DNA from: Cephalopachus bancanus
Lineage: Eukaryota; Chordata; Mammalia; Primates; Tarsiidae
Assembly: GCA_027257055.1 (NCBI GenBank)
Contig: JAPVLO010000275.1
Span: 2,852,001-2,916,000, forward strand
Reading direction: 5' to 3'
Length of the DNA stretch: 64,000 nucleotides
Both the position numbers and the translations under genes were made by a program. Under the pieces are notes generated by a model that saw nothing but the letters and a program-made list of their open reading frames with translations, was not told where the DNA came from and did no database searches. Positions 22,090 to 32,799 of this stretch are shown piece by piece. How positions within the stretch are numbered: the stretch's first letter is position 1; each line of letters starts with the position of its first letter.

Positions 22090-23300
22090 ATTAGGTTGCT
22101 TAAATCTGCTATATCCTTACTGATTTTCTAACTTGCCTATTGATTTTTATTAGTGGAATGTTAACATCTCCATCTATAATTGTGAGTTTGTTTCTTTTCA
22201 TAATTCTACAAGTTTTTCCTTTATGTATTTTGAAGTTATGTTGTTAGCACAAACATTTAAGATTATATTCTTTTGATAAATTACTCCCATTATTATTATC
22301 AAAGATCCTTTTTTCTCTGATACCTTTCCTTGTCCTGAACTCTAGTTCTATATTTATTATAGTTGCTGTCTTTTAATCAATGTTAACTGATTTTTCATAC
22401 TTTTAACCTATTTGTGTCTTTAAATGCAAATTGGGTTTTTGTACATAAAAAAATACATTGGTCTTACTTTCTCTGCCTAATCTGAAAATTTCTACATATT
22501 AATTGGTTGGGTTTAAATCTAATATCTTCTTCTTTGTTTTCTATTTCTGTATCTGTTCTTTGTTACCCTTTTCTGTTTTTTATGTCTTCATGTGAATGAA
22601 CTGAACATTTTTTCCATTTTTAATTTGTCAGGTTGATTTTGAAGCTATAGTCATTTGTTCTTTTTTAAACTTTATAATATGCATCTTAACTTATCAAAGT
22701 ATAATTTTAAATAATATTACCCTTCAAACCTAGTGTTAGATCTTTATAACTGTATACATTTTCTATCCTACCATTTTGTGATTTTGGTCACATATTTTAC
22801 TTCAAAATTTATTTTAAATTAAAATACATTTTACTTTAGCTTTTAACAATCATCTACCTTCATCATGATTTCAAAATATAAAATTAGCAATGACTTTACC
22901 CAGATAGTTACAAATTCCTGTGTCCTATTTTTTTCTGTAGATGTACATTTCTATCAGCTATCATTTCCCTCATGTTAAATTTCTTATGAAGAAAGATCGC
23001 TGGTAACGAGTGATTTCCAGTTTCATGTATCAGAAGAAAGTCATTTCAATGTGGTTTTTGTATTTCATCTTTATCTTTATCACTGGTTTTAAGTAATGTA
23101 TTTGTGATATGCCTTTTAACTAATTGAATAGTCAATATTATTGCATTTAAAAATATTTTTTAGTTTTGTTCTGATATGTAGACATAACTTACTGGAAACA
23201 ATCTGATCTTTTCCAGACTTGCTTTTAATTTTTGTAGGGTTGGACAAGGCAAACCTTTAATAAAGAGCTATTGTTCCCTGTTACTAAGTCAATACCTTTC
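22090..23300 (-). mobile_element. Old L1, endonuclease and upstream segment
   Basis: The + strand reads as antisense old L1: 'ctatttgcctattgattttt'-like text, 'aacatctccatctataattg', 'cctttatgtattttgaagtt', 'acctatttgtgtctttaaat', 'ggttgggtttaaatctaa', 'cttaacttatcaaagtat' and 'gatttccagtttcatgtatc'. This order corresponds to ORF2 endonuclease then ORF1/inter-ORF. No frame is open. Confidence 0.75.
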
Positions 23301-23651
23301 TGATTACTCTACCAAATGTCTCATCTATTTCTATATTTTACCTCTCTGTTGGTAAAAACAAAATCATTCTAACCCCATATGATCCTTGAAAATTACTGAC
23401 TTTTTCACTACTTCTGATTGTTTTTTTGTCTGGCGTCCTCCTCCTCCTCCTCTTTCTTCTTCTTCTCCTTCTTCATTTCCCTTCTTCTTTCTTATTCTTT
23501 CCTCTCTGGCACTCTGTCCTGTGAACTTTAGCTATCTTGGCTCCATTGAGCCAACTCTGTCCCAATTCTGTCTCCTCATTTCAAATGCTGGCTTAACTTT
23601 TCCTTCCCTGGGTTCTTTCCTTAAGAAAGTTTCCTTCTATTCCTAATTGGT

Positions 23652-23652
<1 letters not shown>
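23301..23652. other. Unassigned; pyrimidine-rich tract
   Basis: Positions 23428-23512 on the + strand are almost pure C/T (CTC and CTT units), a potential triplex-forming tract. Nothing else is recognised. Confidence 0.6.

Positions 23653-23700
<48 letters not shown>
23653..23700 (+). repeat. (TG)n microsatellite
   Basis: About 23 uninterrupted TG units. Confidence 0.98.
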
Positions 23701-23702
<2 letters not shown>

Positions 23703-23869
23703 CATGAGATGGGACCCCTAAAACCCAGAATTGTTTTTGGAGGATGGCTGCTTATAGTACATGTGTCCCCCATTGGCTAGTGTTCTAGGAACCCACTGGC
23801 ATCAGTGTACCAGCTTGCATTGTTGTGAGACACTGCGTCTGGCTTTGGTGAAATTTATTTGGAGATTCA

Positions 23870-24258
23870 TTCAGTTCACTAGTCCATTTCCTGATGGGCA
23901 GTTTATGAGCACATCTTCCCACACTGGGCTGAGTGTTCAACAGTTTTTGAACACAACAGCATGACTCCTGTGCTCCACCCTTCCTATTCACCTGATCTTT
24001 TCCCAAACAATCTTTTTTTGTTTCCCTGGATGAGGGGAATGTTTTGCCAATGTGGAAGAGACGAAACAAAACACAATAGAAGCACTAAAAGGTACCAAAA
24101 TTGATGAGTTCAAAAACTGTTTTGAACAGTGGAAAAAGCATCTTGATAGGTATATTGCACCAAATTAAGATTACTTTGAAGGTGATTGAAGTTTAAACAT
24201 GTAAGCATAAATATACAACTTTTTATAAACAAATTCCACTTTTTGGAGATTCCCCTCA
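23870..24258 (+). pseudogene. Mariner-like transposase C-terminal remnant
   Basis: The + strand encodes, in broken frames, the end of a mariner-type DDE transposase. The region just before 24000 corresponds to the 'HPPYSPDLAPSD' block that holds the last catalytic aspartate ('ccttcctattcacctgatc'). It continues with 'gttttgccaatgtggaagag', 'gcactaaaaggtaccaaaa', 'caaaaactgttttgaacag' and 'tactttgaaggtgattgaag', then a terminal 'aaattccactttttggag' before 'cctcata'. The 5' part of the element is missing or too decayed to recognise. It abuts Tigger1. Confidence 0.75.
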
Positions 24259-24479
24259 TATATAAATGTATCTCAGGGGCATTACAGGTTTGGTTCCAGA
24301 CCACCAGAATAAAGTGAATATCACAATGAAACAATTCATACATTTTCCCCAGTGAATATTAAAGTTATGTTTACACTATAATGTAGTCTATTAAGTGTGC
24401 AAAAACATTATGATTTTTAAAAGTTCATATTTTAATTAAAATACTATATTGCTAAAAATGCTAATGAGCACCTGAACCT

Positions 24480-26278
24480 TCAGTAAATTGCAATATTTTT
24501 GCTGGTAGAGGGTTTTGCCTCACTGTTGATGACTACTGACTGATCAGAGTGGTGGTTGCTGAAGGTTGGGGTGACTGGCAGATTCAAAAAATAAGACATG
24601 AGGTTTTCCACATTGATTAAATTTTCCTTTCACAAAAGTTATTCTATAGCATACGATCCTATTTAATAGCATTTTACTCAAAGTAGAACTTCTTTCAAAA
24701 TTGCAGTCAATCTTCTCAAATTCTGCCACTTCTTTATCAATTGAGTATGTAGTATTTTAAATACTTTGCTGTCATTTCAACATGTTCACAAAATCTTCAC
24801 CAGAAGTGAAAATCTTCCATCTGAATAAATTGCTTTCTTTGCTCATCTGTAAGAATCAACTCCATACCCATTCAAGTTTTCTCATGAGATTGCAGCGATT
24901 CAGTTACATCTTCAGGCTCTACTTCTAATTCTAGTTCCCTTGCTATTTCAACCATGCCTGCAGTTAATTTCCCCACTGAAGATTTTAAATCCTTTAAAGT
25001 CATCCAAGAAGGTTTGAACCAACTTCTTCCAAACTCTAGTAAATGTGGATATTTTGACCTTATCTTATTAATCACAGATTTTCTTAATGGCATCTAGAAG
25101 GGTGAATTCTTTCCAGAAGGTTTTCAGTTCACTTTGTCCAAATCCATCAGAGGAATCACTATCTAGGGCAGCTGTTGTCTTATAAATGTATTTATTAAAT
25201 AATAAGACTTGAAAGTCAAATTACATCTTGATCCATGGGCTGAAGAATTGATGTTGTGTGAGCAGGCATGAAAAAACATTAATCTCATTGTATGTCTCCA
25301 TAAGAGCTCTTGGATGACCATGTACATAGTCAATGAACAGTAATTTTTTGAAAGGAATATTTTGTTCTGAACAGTGAGTCTCAAAGTGGGCTTAAAATAT
25401 TCAGTAAACCATGCTGAAAATAGATATGCTGTCATCCAGCTTTGTCGTTTCATTTATAGAGCACAGGCAAAGTAAATTTAACGAAATTCTTAAAGGTCCT
25501 AGGGTTTTTGGAATGGTAAATAAGCACTGGTTTCAATTTAAAGTCTCTAACTGCATTAACCCCTAACAAAAGAGTCAGCTTGTCTTTTGAAACTTTGAAG
25601 TAAGGCACTTATTCTTCTTTCTAGCTATGAAGGTCCTAGATGACATCTTCTTTCAATAGAAGTCTACTTTGAAAATCTGTTGTTGTTTAGTGTAGCTACC
25701 TTCTTTAATTATCTTAGCTAGATCTTCTGGATAACTTGCTGCCTTGTCTAAACCAGCACTTGCTGCTTCACCTTGCATTTTCATGTTATGAAGATGGTAT
25801 CTTTTCTTAAACCTTGTGAATCCATCTCTTCTGGATTCAAACTTTTCTTCTAAAGCTTCTTCACCTCTTTCAGTCTTCATAAAATTGGAGAGAGCATCTT
25901 GCTCTGGATTAGGCTTGGCTTAAGGGAATGTTGTGGCTGCTCTGATCTCTTATTTAGACCACTCAAATTTTGTCTATATCAGCAATAAGGACATTTGTCT
26001 GTATCAGCAATAAGGAAATTAAATGTGCTACTCCATTGGACATATGAATCATAAGAAAGCATATGATTCATGTGTCCAATGGTGTAGCACATTTAATTTC
26101 CTTTAAAAAATTTCTATTTTTTCAATATTTACAATTTGGTTAACTCTTTGGCACAAAAGGCCTAGCTTTTGGCCTATCTTGGCTTTTAATATACCCTCTT
26201 TGCTAAGGTTAATCATTCATAGCTTAGCAAAGTGATAGAGGTTTGACTCTTCCTTTCACTTGAACACTTAGAGGCCAT
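24480..26278 (-). pseudogene. Tigger1 transposase, broken
   Basis: A CENP-B/jerky-related DDE transposase that cuts and pastes Tigger1. The start ATG is 'cat' at 26276-26278 (protein begins MASKCS). Visible pieces on the minus strand: 25653-25880 with '[20 protein letters not shown]' and '[12 protein letters not shown]' (DNA-binding part), 25163-25453 with 'SWMTAYLFSAWFTEYFKPT' and '[11 protein letters not shown]' (catalytic core), 24872-25093 with 'VEIARELELEVEPEDVTESL', and 24544-24729 with 'FERSSTLSKMLLN'. Stops and shifts separate them, and the hairpin duplication at 26012-26103 disrupts the N-terminal part. Human TIGD1 derives from this family, but this copy is dead. Confidence 0.92.
26012..26103. 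repeat. 42-bp inverted repeat (hairpin) inside Tigger1
   Basis: Left arm 26012-26053 ('aaggaaattaaatgtgct' to 'atgaatcata') and right arm 26062-26103 are reverse complements with two mismatches by eye and an 8-base loop 'agaaagca'. In other Tigger1 copies as I know them only the right-arm orientation exists, so the left arm is an inverted local copy. The repeat 'cagcaataagg' at 25980 and 26005 is part of the same event. Confidence 0.93.
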
Positions 26279-26650
26279 TATCAGGTTATTAATTATCTTA
26301 ATTACAATATGTTAAGTTTCAGGGAATAAGGATGCCTGAGGAAAGAGAGAAAGACAGGAGAACGGCCGGTTGCTGGAGAGGTCAGAACACACAAAACATT
26401 TGTTAATTGAGCTCACTATCTTATATGAACACAGTTCATGGAGCCCCAAAGCAATTACCAGAGTAACATCAGAGATTACTGATCACAGATCACCATGACA
26501 AATATAATAATAATATTAATAAAGTTTGAAATAGGGCGAGGATCACCAAAATGTGACACAAAGACATGAAATGAGCACACATTGTTCAAAAAATGGCACC
26601 ATTAGCACGATTGATACAAGGTTCCAATTTGTGAAAGATGCAATATATAT

Positions 26651-26975
26651 GAGTCCCTTTTCATTCACAGTTTCAATCCGCATGGTTTCAGTTACCTGTG
26701 ATCAACCAAGGTCTGAAAATAGGTAAGTACAGTATAACAAGATCTTTTGACAGAGAGAGATAGAGACCACATTCAGATAACTTTTATCATAGTATATAAT
26801 TGTTATAATTGTTCTATTTTATTATCACTTATTCTTGTTAATCTCTTACTGTGTCTAATTTATAAGTTAACCTTATCATAGGAAAAAATACAATATATAT
26901 AGGACTCAGTACTATACAAGGTTTCAGGCATCCACTGGTGTCTGGGAAAATATCCTCCATGGATAAGGAGTGATG
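26651..26975 (-). mobile_element. Non-autonomous Tigger-class element (Tigger4/MER-type)
   Basis: Ends 'ggtttcagttacctgtgatc' and 'caaggtttcaggcatccact', then 'tccatggataaggagtgatg', match the inverted termini of this group (consensus-like 'ccttatccgcggggg' and 'ggtttcaggcatccactgg'). The middle has 'gagagagatagagaccacat', as in internally deleted family members. It abuts Tigger1 with no spacer. Confidence 0.75.
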
Positions 26976-27035
26976 TTTATCTGTCTGTCTATCTATCTAT
27001 CTATCCTATCTATCTATCTATATCATCTATCTTTA
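26976..27035 (+). repeat. (TCTA)n / (CTAT)n microsatellite
   Basis: Interrupted tetranucleotide run of CTGT then CTAT units at the end of the Tigger element. Confidence 0.95.
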
Positions 27036-27649
27036 TAAACAGTTTAACTTAATAGTTTTGGAGAAAATTGATCTTTTTCTGAAATGCTTTTTGAAAAAAG
27101 TATACTCTTCATCAAGAAATGGCAGGCCTATTGATCCACAATTTCTTAGCTATTTCTTCACAAAACCACCTTAAAAGTTTTAGCCATAAGAAATAATATC
27201 AAAATTCTCAAACGCATCTGAAAATATTATTTAGCTGAGATATTTGCCTAAGAAGATTTTATAAAATAAACAATAATCTGATTGTCCTCTGGCGTCTTTA
27301 TATACAGCCAACAATTCTGTTTTCCAGGAACCTTCCAACTACAAAGTTTATGGTCAATTCATACTTTTTAAAAAGAGTCAAGACACAGACATGGTAAGAC
27401 ACCACATAAATTCCCTAAGTTGCCTGTCAAGTTAAGACATCCATTTTTCTCCCCAAAAGTGTTGTCATGGGTTGCAGCCCCAGACCAGGTGAGATGCCAG
27501 CAGAGAGGGGCCTGATGCCTGCCCCAAGCTGGCATTCTCCCAGCAGTCTTGAGTTTCATGGTCGCCTCCCTTTGTGCCACACACAGCAAAACTTGATTTT
27601 CTCCATGCTGCAGAGGCTCAGTCTCAGCATTGATGAAAACGCACGATAA
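27036..27649. other. No gene recognised
   Basis: AT-rich, then more GC-rich from about 27460. The 60-codon and longer frames overlapping 27460-27660 have no recognisable domain or are Alu-derived. Confidence 0.5.
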
Positions 27650-27662
27650 AAAGCTGCGAGGA

Positions 27663-27949
27663 GCCAGGCTCGGTGGCTCAGCCTGTAATCCCGCACCTTT
27701 GGGAGGCTGAGGTGAGTGGATTGCCTGAATCCGTGGGTTCGAGACCCGCCTGGGCAATGGACCTCATCTCTACAATAAATCAAAAAATCATCCGGGCGTG
27801 GTAGTGCATGTCTGTAATTCCGGCTACTCGGAAGGCTGAGGCGGAAGGATCGCTGGAGCCCAGCAGGCGAGGCTGCGGTGGCTGGGAGCGGCCACTGCAC
27901 TCCAGTCGGGGTGATGGAGTGAGACTCCAACTCAAAAAAATAAATAAAT
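27663..27949 (+). mobile_element. Alu SINE, full length
   Basis: Starts 'gccaggctcggtggctcag' and ends 'gagactccaactc' plus (AAAT)n. Target duplication 'aaagctgcgagga' at 27650-27662 and 27950-27962. Confidence 0.97.
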
Positions 27950-27962
27950 AAAGCTGCGAGGA

Positions 27963-30261
27963 AACCAATGTATAAAGCGAAATAATTTTTCATTTTATAA
28001 TAACAAATTATCTACCACAGAACTGAAAATTCATATTGACTTAAGGGAAGTCAAATGAGAATCTACAAGTGTTATGGGGAGTGGAATCACAGCAAAGGTA
28101 GTAATTTAGAAGACTCTTGTGTCACTTCACTCTGTGAATATATGTGGTCCCAAAGCCAAGGGCTGGAAGGAAATTCACTGATATGTTTTCTTGAATGACC
28201 TTCAGCTTGCATCTTTGATGATTGTGATTTCTTATAAACCATGTGGGCTCTTCTTCTAAGTGACACATTACTTCCCCAGGTGGATTAATATCATCAATTA
28301 AAATGCAGTTGCATCCTGTCTTTGTGCAGGGCCAGTCTTTTCCTTTAGTGTAACCTGCATTCTCACTCACTTAATTACACTTTAACTAGAGTGTGTTAAT
28401 TCAACTTGCAAGACTCTGGAGGACCTTACTTTCATGCCTACTTTAAAATTGCTATGTGTGAGCAAAAAATTCACAAATAGTACTTTTTTTCCTCTATATT
28501 CTTTTCTTCTTTAAATCTGGAAGAACTATTGACGTCAGTGAAAAGCAGACAGTAGAAGAGTTGAAGAAGAGCTTAGTACTTGGCCATGTACATCATGAGT
28601 AAGCAGTCCTAGGCCATCAGATTTAGCTGTTTCGGAAAACTCAGTCCATTTTAAAAGTGTGTTTTCTGTGAGTTTTTCCTTAGCCCAGTGAGAAACACTT
28701 AAATTAAACTTCCCTGGACAATATTTTGCAAAAGGCTTATGATATTAGCTCTCCCTTAAAAACACTAAAATTTATATTAAATTTTTATCTTATTTACATG
28801 CTTTAAATGGCATTGACATTGAATGGAGGCCCATTGATACCATGAGGCAGTAATTTCTTTGCCATGGTCATGATGTCCACATTTTATGATAAACATGGAA
28901 ATAAGTCTATAGATTTAAATCATCTAAAATAATTAGGATTGTCTCACGTCACTGGTATTATATGCTCTAAGCCCTGGCAGGCCAATGTTAGAATCTTCTC
29001 TTGGCTCTCAAGCCAACTTGGTCGCTTTTTTCAGTTTCCAGGTACATCTATGTGCCTTCCGAGACCTAATTTCATTTTGACCCATCTCCACATGTGACTG
29101 TTCACAATGTGAGCTTTGGATCTCTTTCTCGTCTTATTGTGACTCACCACTAATATAGTACAAAGTCTTGTTTTATAAAATGGGTTCCACAGAACATTAG
29201 TTATGTAGGATATCAAGACTGTTTGAAAAATGTTGAATTATACAAAACAAATTTTCTTTCATGCAGAATTTCCTATGGTGGGAAGGCATGGAGATATATT
29301 CTGCATAATTTTCCAAATGTCTGTGTTTACAAAACTCTTGGGTGAGGGTGTGAACTGGAAACTCTCACATGGTACAAGGACGAGCCCATACACCATGCCA
29401 ACAGCCTTGGCCACACTTCAGTCTGCAGATAAAAACAAAACAAAACATGAAGAAAGAACAAAACATGAAGAAGAAGAAAAATTTTAATAAGAGAATTTAA
29501 ATCCAAATTTAATTCCAAGGAGTTACATAAAGAGAGTTTAGAGAAAATGATGAAAAGAAAATCTTATTAGGAAAACATTTTCCAGAGTTGTGTGGAGGAG
29601 CTGTGTGTATCTAGACTTAAAAAGTCACTGACAGCTGATCAGGAGGAATAGAAAAGCATCCACCCCTAGATGCATCATTTTGAGGTTTTAGAACAGAGAG
29701 AACAAAACAGGACATCTGTAAAGAAATCACTGTCAAACTGGCATCATATTTCTTTTTAGTAACACTAGATGGTAGAATACAATGAAGCAGTAACTTCAAA
29801 GTCCACAGGAAAAAAAATATTTTCGACTTAGGATTCTACACCTGGTTTAAAAATTTCTATTGGTTGTTATGCCAAAGTAAATACATTTTCGGTCATCCTA
29901 GGTCTCAGAATGTTTATCTCTTATGCATCTTCTGTGAAAAAGTTATTTGACAATAGTCTGCAGTATAATATAAATCCTGGACCAAAGAAGACACGGGACC
30001 TGAGAGAGGTTATTGTCTCCAGGATGGAGACAATACCTCAGATGACTGGTGGGCCTCAGGCATAGAGAGCAACTGATCTACCAAAGGGCATGGTCAGGGG
30101 GTGTTGGGGACACATGTTTTAGAAAGAAAAAGCATCCTAGTGATGGAAAATCTTGGTGATAAGTTGAAATTGGGGGCCAAATTAAAATAAAGAAAGAAAG
30201 AAATCAAGAATTTCAGGAGTATAATATGTGGTGGTGTTGCTCTAATGCAAAGTAACAAACA
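27963..30261. other. No gene or clear repeat; mostly unique
   Basis: No recognisable coding frame. An 82-codon minus frame (28122-28370) has several Cys and His residues but no pattern I can name. A palindromic CRE-like octamer 'tgacgtca' lies at 28530-28537. Confidence 0.5.
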
Positions 30262-30435
30262 TGTGACATGGAACTAGCAGCCCCAGCAGCACCTGGGAAC
30301 CTGTTGGAAATACCATGTGCTCTGGCCAGCCCAGACCTGCTGGATCAGGAAGGAATTATAGAGGCAATATCCAGCAATCTGACTTAGCAAGTCCTGTGGG
30401 TTTTTTTTATCCTCGCTGAAGTTTAAGAACCACTG
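30262..30435 (-). mobile_element. MER5A-like hAT-Charlie MITE
   Basis: In + view: 'cagcagcacctgggaacctg', 'gacctgctggatcaggaagg', then the terminus 'gtttaagaaccactg'. These are the antisense landmarks of MER5A (consensus end 'cagtggttctcaaac'). Non-coding. Confidence 0.85.
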
Positions 30436-31537
30436 TTTTAGACCGTGGCTGGGCAGTGGTCTGTTTCTGAAAGTCAGTTTTATTGCAACACACCACACGG
30501 ATTTTATGCCATGGTTTCTATGACTGCTTCCACTTGGCACCAAGTGGAGGGTGGTGGCTGTGACAGAGACCCTATGGTGTGAAAGCCTAAATATTTATTT
30601 GACCCTCTGCAGAAAATACTTGCTAATCTGTTAAATACTATCGGGTAGGCCACAAAAGTTTTTGAGACTTCATTTGACTTTTAATTTTGGTGTATGCTTC
30701 TTACATGTATCAATTCAGGAATTCTAGTTCTTTCTCTCTGCAGCCAAATGCATTACACTTGCATTTGCAGAGACAGTCATGAGCATCACACTAGTATTGT
30801 GAAGGCTGCTGCTTAATTTTCAGTCAGCATCTACAGCAAACACAAAGAATCAGGATGCAGGAATATGGGTGTAAGAGTTAAGATGTCGTAAATGTGAAAG
30901 TCGTGTCAGTTCCTGAAAGTGGCTGTGGGAAGGAGGCACAGAGACAAATATTTTCTCATTTCAGATAAAAGGGAGACAAGAGAGATTGTCAAATTGGTGC
31001 AGCCAGAAAAAATATGTTCACACAACTCATAAAAAGTTATAAAGGTAGAAGGAGTAAAAATCAGACCATAACTATGAAAAATTGAGAGGGAGTGAAGGAA
31101 GAGAAGCAATACAAAGTGTCTAAATCAAGAAACAAGGAACCAAAGATCGTCTGGAGGAATGAAGTGAGAGACAGGAAATGAAAACTGGCTTTGAGCAGTT
31201 GTCCTAGACTTTTGTTTTCATTTCACTTTTCTGTTTAGTTTTTGTGTGTAAATGAACAATTTGCTTCAGTGATAATAAAGATTTTGAAAAGTTGAGGAAA
31301 GATACTGAGAGGACCCTGGTCCATGGAATTAGGGAACCTTGGTCTTCACTCTCTAGCCCTCCTGACCCCCTTCCTTACTGGACCCACTGGGTCTGTCCAG
31401 CACTGTGGGCTCGAAGCCCCCTCCTGGATGAGTCTCCATACCCATCTTCCTTGCCCGGCACCATCTGCACACCTGAGGCTGTGCTGCTGCAGTGGCTCCG
31501 TCTGGGCCACATTTTCCCCTTGTCTGTCTTCCCAAAT
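30436..31537. other. No gene recognised
   Basis: AT-rich to 31290, then GC-richer from 31310 to the LTR. The 120- and 145-codon + frames starting at 31292 and 31323 run into the LTR and end in it. They overlap each other in different frames and show no domain, so I do not call them. Confidence 0.5.
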
Positions 31538-31621
31538 GTCCCTGTTAAACCCAGAATTCAAATCCGAGAGAGACCACAGATCCGAGAGAGAGGCCAGCTC
31601 CAATGCAAACACACGAGGGTC

Positions 31622-31714
31622 TTTATTCAGGCTCGAGTCTGGGCTCATGTATGAAGCCGGCAATGGCTTCAGGGTCGAGAGCCCCGATCCAGTATGGCAA
31701 GCAGTTTTTATGCA
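31622..31714 (-). promoter_or_regulatory. LTR core promoter and polyadenylation signal
   Basis: TATA-like box in minus view 'tgcataaaaactgc' (31701-31714) and AATAAA at 31622-31627. Transcription would run towards lower coordinates, into 31.5 kb and below. Confidence 0.65.
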
Positions 31715-31889
31715 CAATTACAGAGGGAGGGGAAAGAGCTTTAAACTTGATTTTACATGATTGGGTAATTTCTCCTAACGGGTACGGGAACACTTGGATT
31801 GGTAGGTGCCTTTCGTGGGCTTTAACCTGACTGCCCGTGATTGACAGAAACCCACTTAACGGGCAGAGTGGAATGTCAGATAAGTTAGG

Positions 31890-32500
31890 TTCATACAGTC
31901 ACTGCGTATAAATTAACTTGAGCAAGCAGGCAGGAGGTTACTAGCACCATTAAGTCTGCTGTTCCAAACTGAGGAATGCTTAGGAGGGCTTGTTTGCTTA
32001 ACATTTACATAACGTAACATGGTCATTATGGGACAACAAAAGCCAAACTTAACAAAGTTTTAAATATGAATGCTGCAAACACATACAGTGAATGTGGGGT
32101 AGAAATTGGTATAGTACTAGTTCTAGGAATTTATAAAATATCACAAATGTCTTAAGCAAGGCGGTTTTTCTAAAAGTCTTTTGATTCCCTCAGGTTTACA
32201 CAGTCACTGCATGTAAATTAGCTTTGGCATGGGAGCCGGAGATTTAAATCAACATAGAGTCCACTTAGAGAGCAGCTAGCGCCTCAGAGTCTACTGCAAA
32301 GGAATGTCTGAAAGGGGCTTATGGCTTTAACATTTACATCCCGTTGTAAAAGCAGAAGTCAGCATGGCAATTGGCACTAACAATGCTTAACCCAAGAGTT
32401 CTAAATACAAACACTACTTAAGACATTATATAACTACACAATCAGTCGCTACCCGGCACCTGACATATGCCTAATTCTACAGGGTCTGAGGTAGGATTTA
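31890..32500 (-). repeat. Diverged ~305-bp duplication in the LTR U3
   Basis: Motifs recur in the same order about 305 bp apart: 'cagtcactgc' (31896 and 32201), 'ctagc..' followed by 'aagtctgctg'/'gagtctactg', 'aggaatg', 'taacatttaca', 'cttaac...tctaaata'. A shorter 33-bp repeat of 'catgaggtaggg/aata' follows at 32531 and 32564. Duplicated U3 segments are often enhancers in retroviral LTRs. Confidence 0.7.
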
Positions 32501-32799
32501 AAGTACTAAGATTTCATAAAGTACAATGAACATGAGGTAGGAATACACAAAATATATAGTAAGCATGAGGTAGGGATATATAAAATATAGTGAACTAAAC
32601 ACTACTTTTACAGCAAGTATGGCTTTTTAAGTTTCTTGGTTTCTTGGGTCTCTCAATAGCATGCTCTTAACCTAAGTCCATGGTATATTTTATTACTGTC
32701 CTCTCAGTCCCCTCTTACCTGTCCCATCTTTGCAAACAAGAACTGCTCTTCTCATTTTTGCTAGTTTAAGAAAGCACCAAAACTATCTATGCCTGCTTC

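Larger units (their letters stand above)
24260..26650 (-). mobile_element. Tigger1 DNA transposon, nearly complete
   Basis: In + view it begins 'tatctcaggggcattacagg' and 'ttccagaccaccagaataaa', the Tigger1 terminus. It runs through the transposase (antisense) and the 5' region 'agaacggccggttgctgg' to 'gtgacacaaagacatgaaat' and 'aatttgtgaaagatgcaat'. The far terminal repeat is cut short at about 26650, where another Tigger begins. Length is close to the 2.4-kb family consensus. Confidence 0.92.
31543..32706 (-). mobile_element. Solo endogenous retrovirus LTR (ERV1-like), complete
   Basis: On the minus strand the element starts TGAGAGGACA (at 32706) and ends GGGTTTAACA (at 31543), i.e. canonical TG...CA. 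It is flanked by a perfect 5-bp duplication 'gtccc' at 31538-31542 and 32707-32711. A TATA-like 'cataaaaact' (minus; + 31702-31712) and the polyadenylation signal AATAAA (minus; + 31622-31627) about 85 bp downstream define a short R, as in gammaretrovirus-type LTRs. U5 has two 'atccgagagag' repeats 18 bp apart. There is no internal viral sequence on either side, so this is the product of LTR-LTR recombination. The family name is unknown to me. Confidence 0.88.

Noticed and set aside
26976..27035. Possible CRISPR-like or minisatellite array
   Set aside because: It is a simple tetranucleotide microsatellite with no spacers. A primate-type genome has no CRISPR arrays.
28122..28370. 82-codon minus frame with Cys/His residues, possible zinc-finger-like protein
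   Set aside because: Spacing of the cysteines fits no zinc-finger class I know, and there is no partner exon. A frame of this length is expected by chance.
31292..31760. 120- and 145-codon + frames
   Set aside because: Two overlapping frames that run from unique DNA into the antisense of the LTR U5/R. Length is due to GC content; no domain.
31543..32706. Search for retroviral gag/pol/env next to the LTR
   Set aside because: Neither flank has a primer-binding site, polypurine tract or viral reading frame, and the target duplication closes directly around one LTR.
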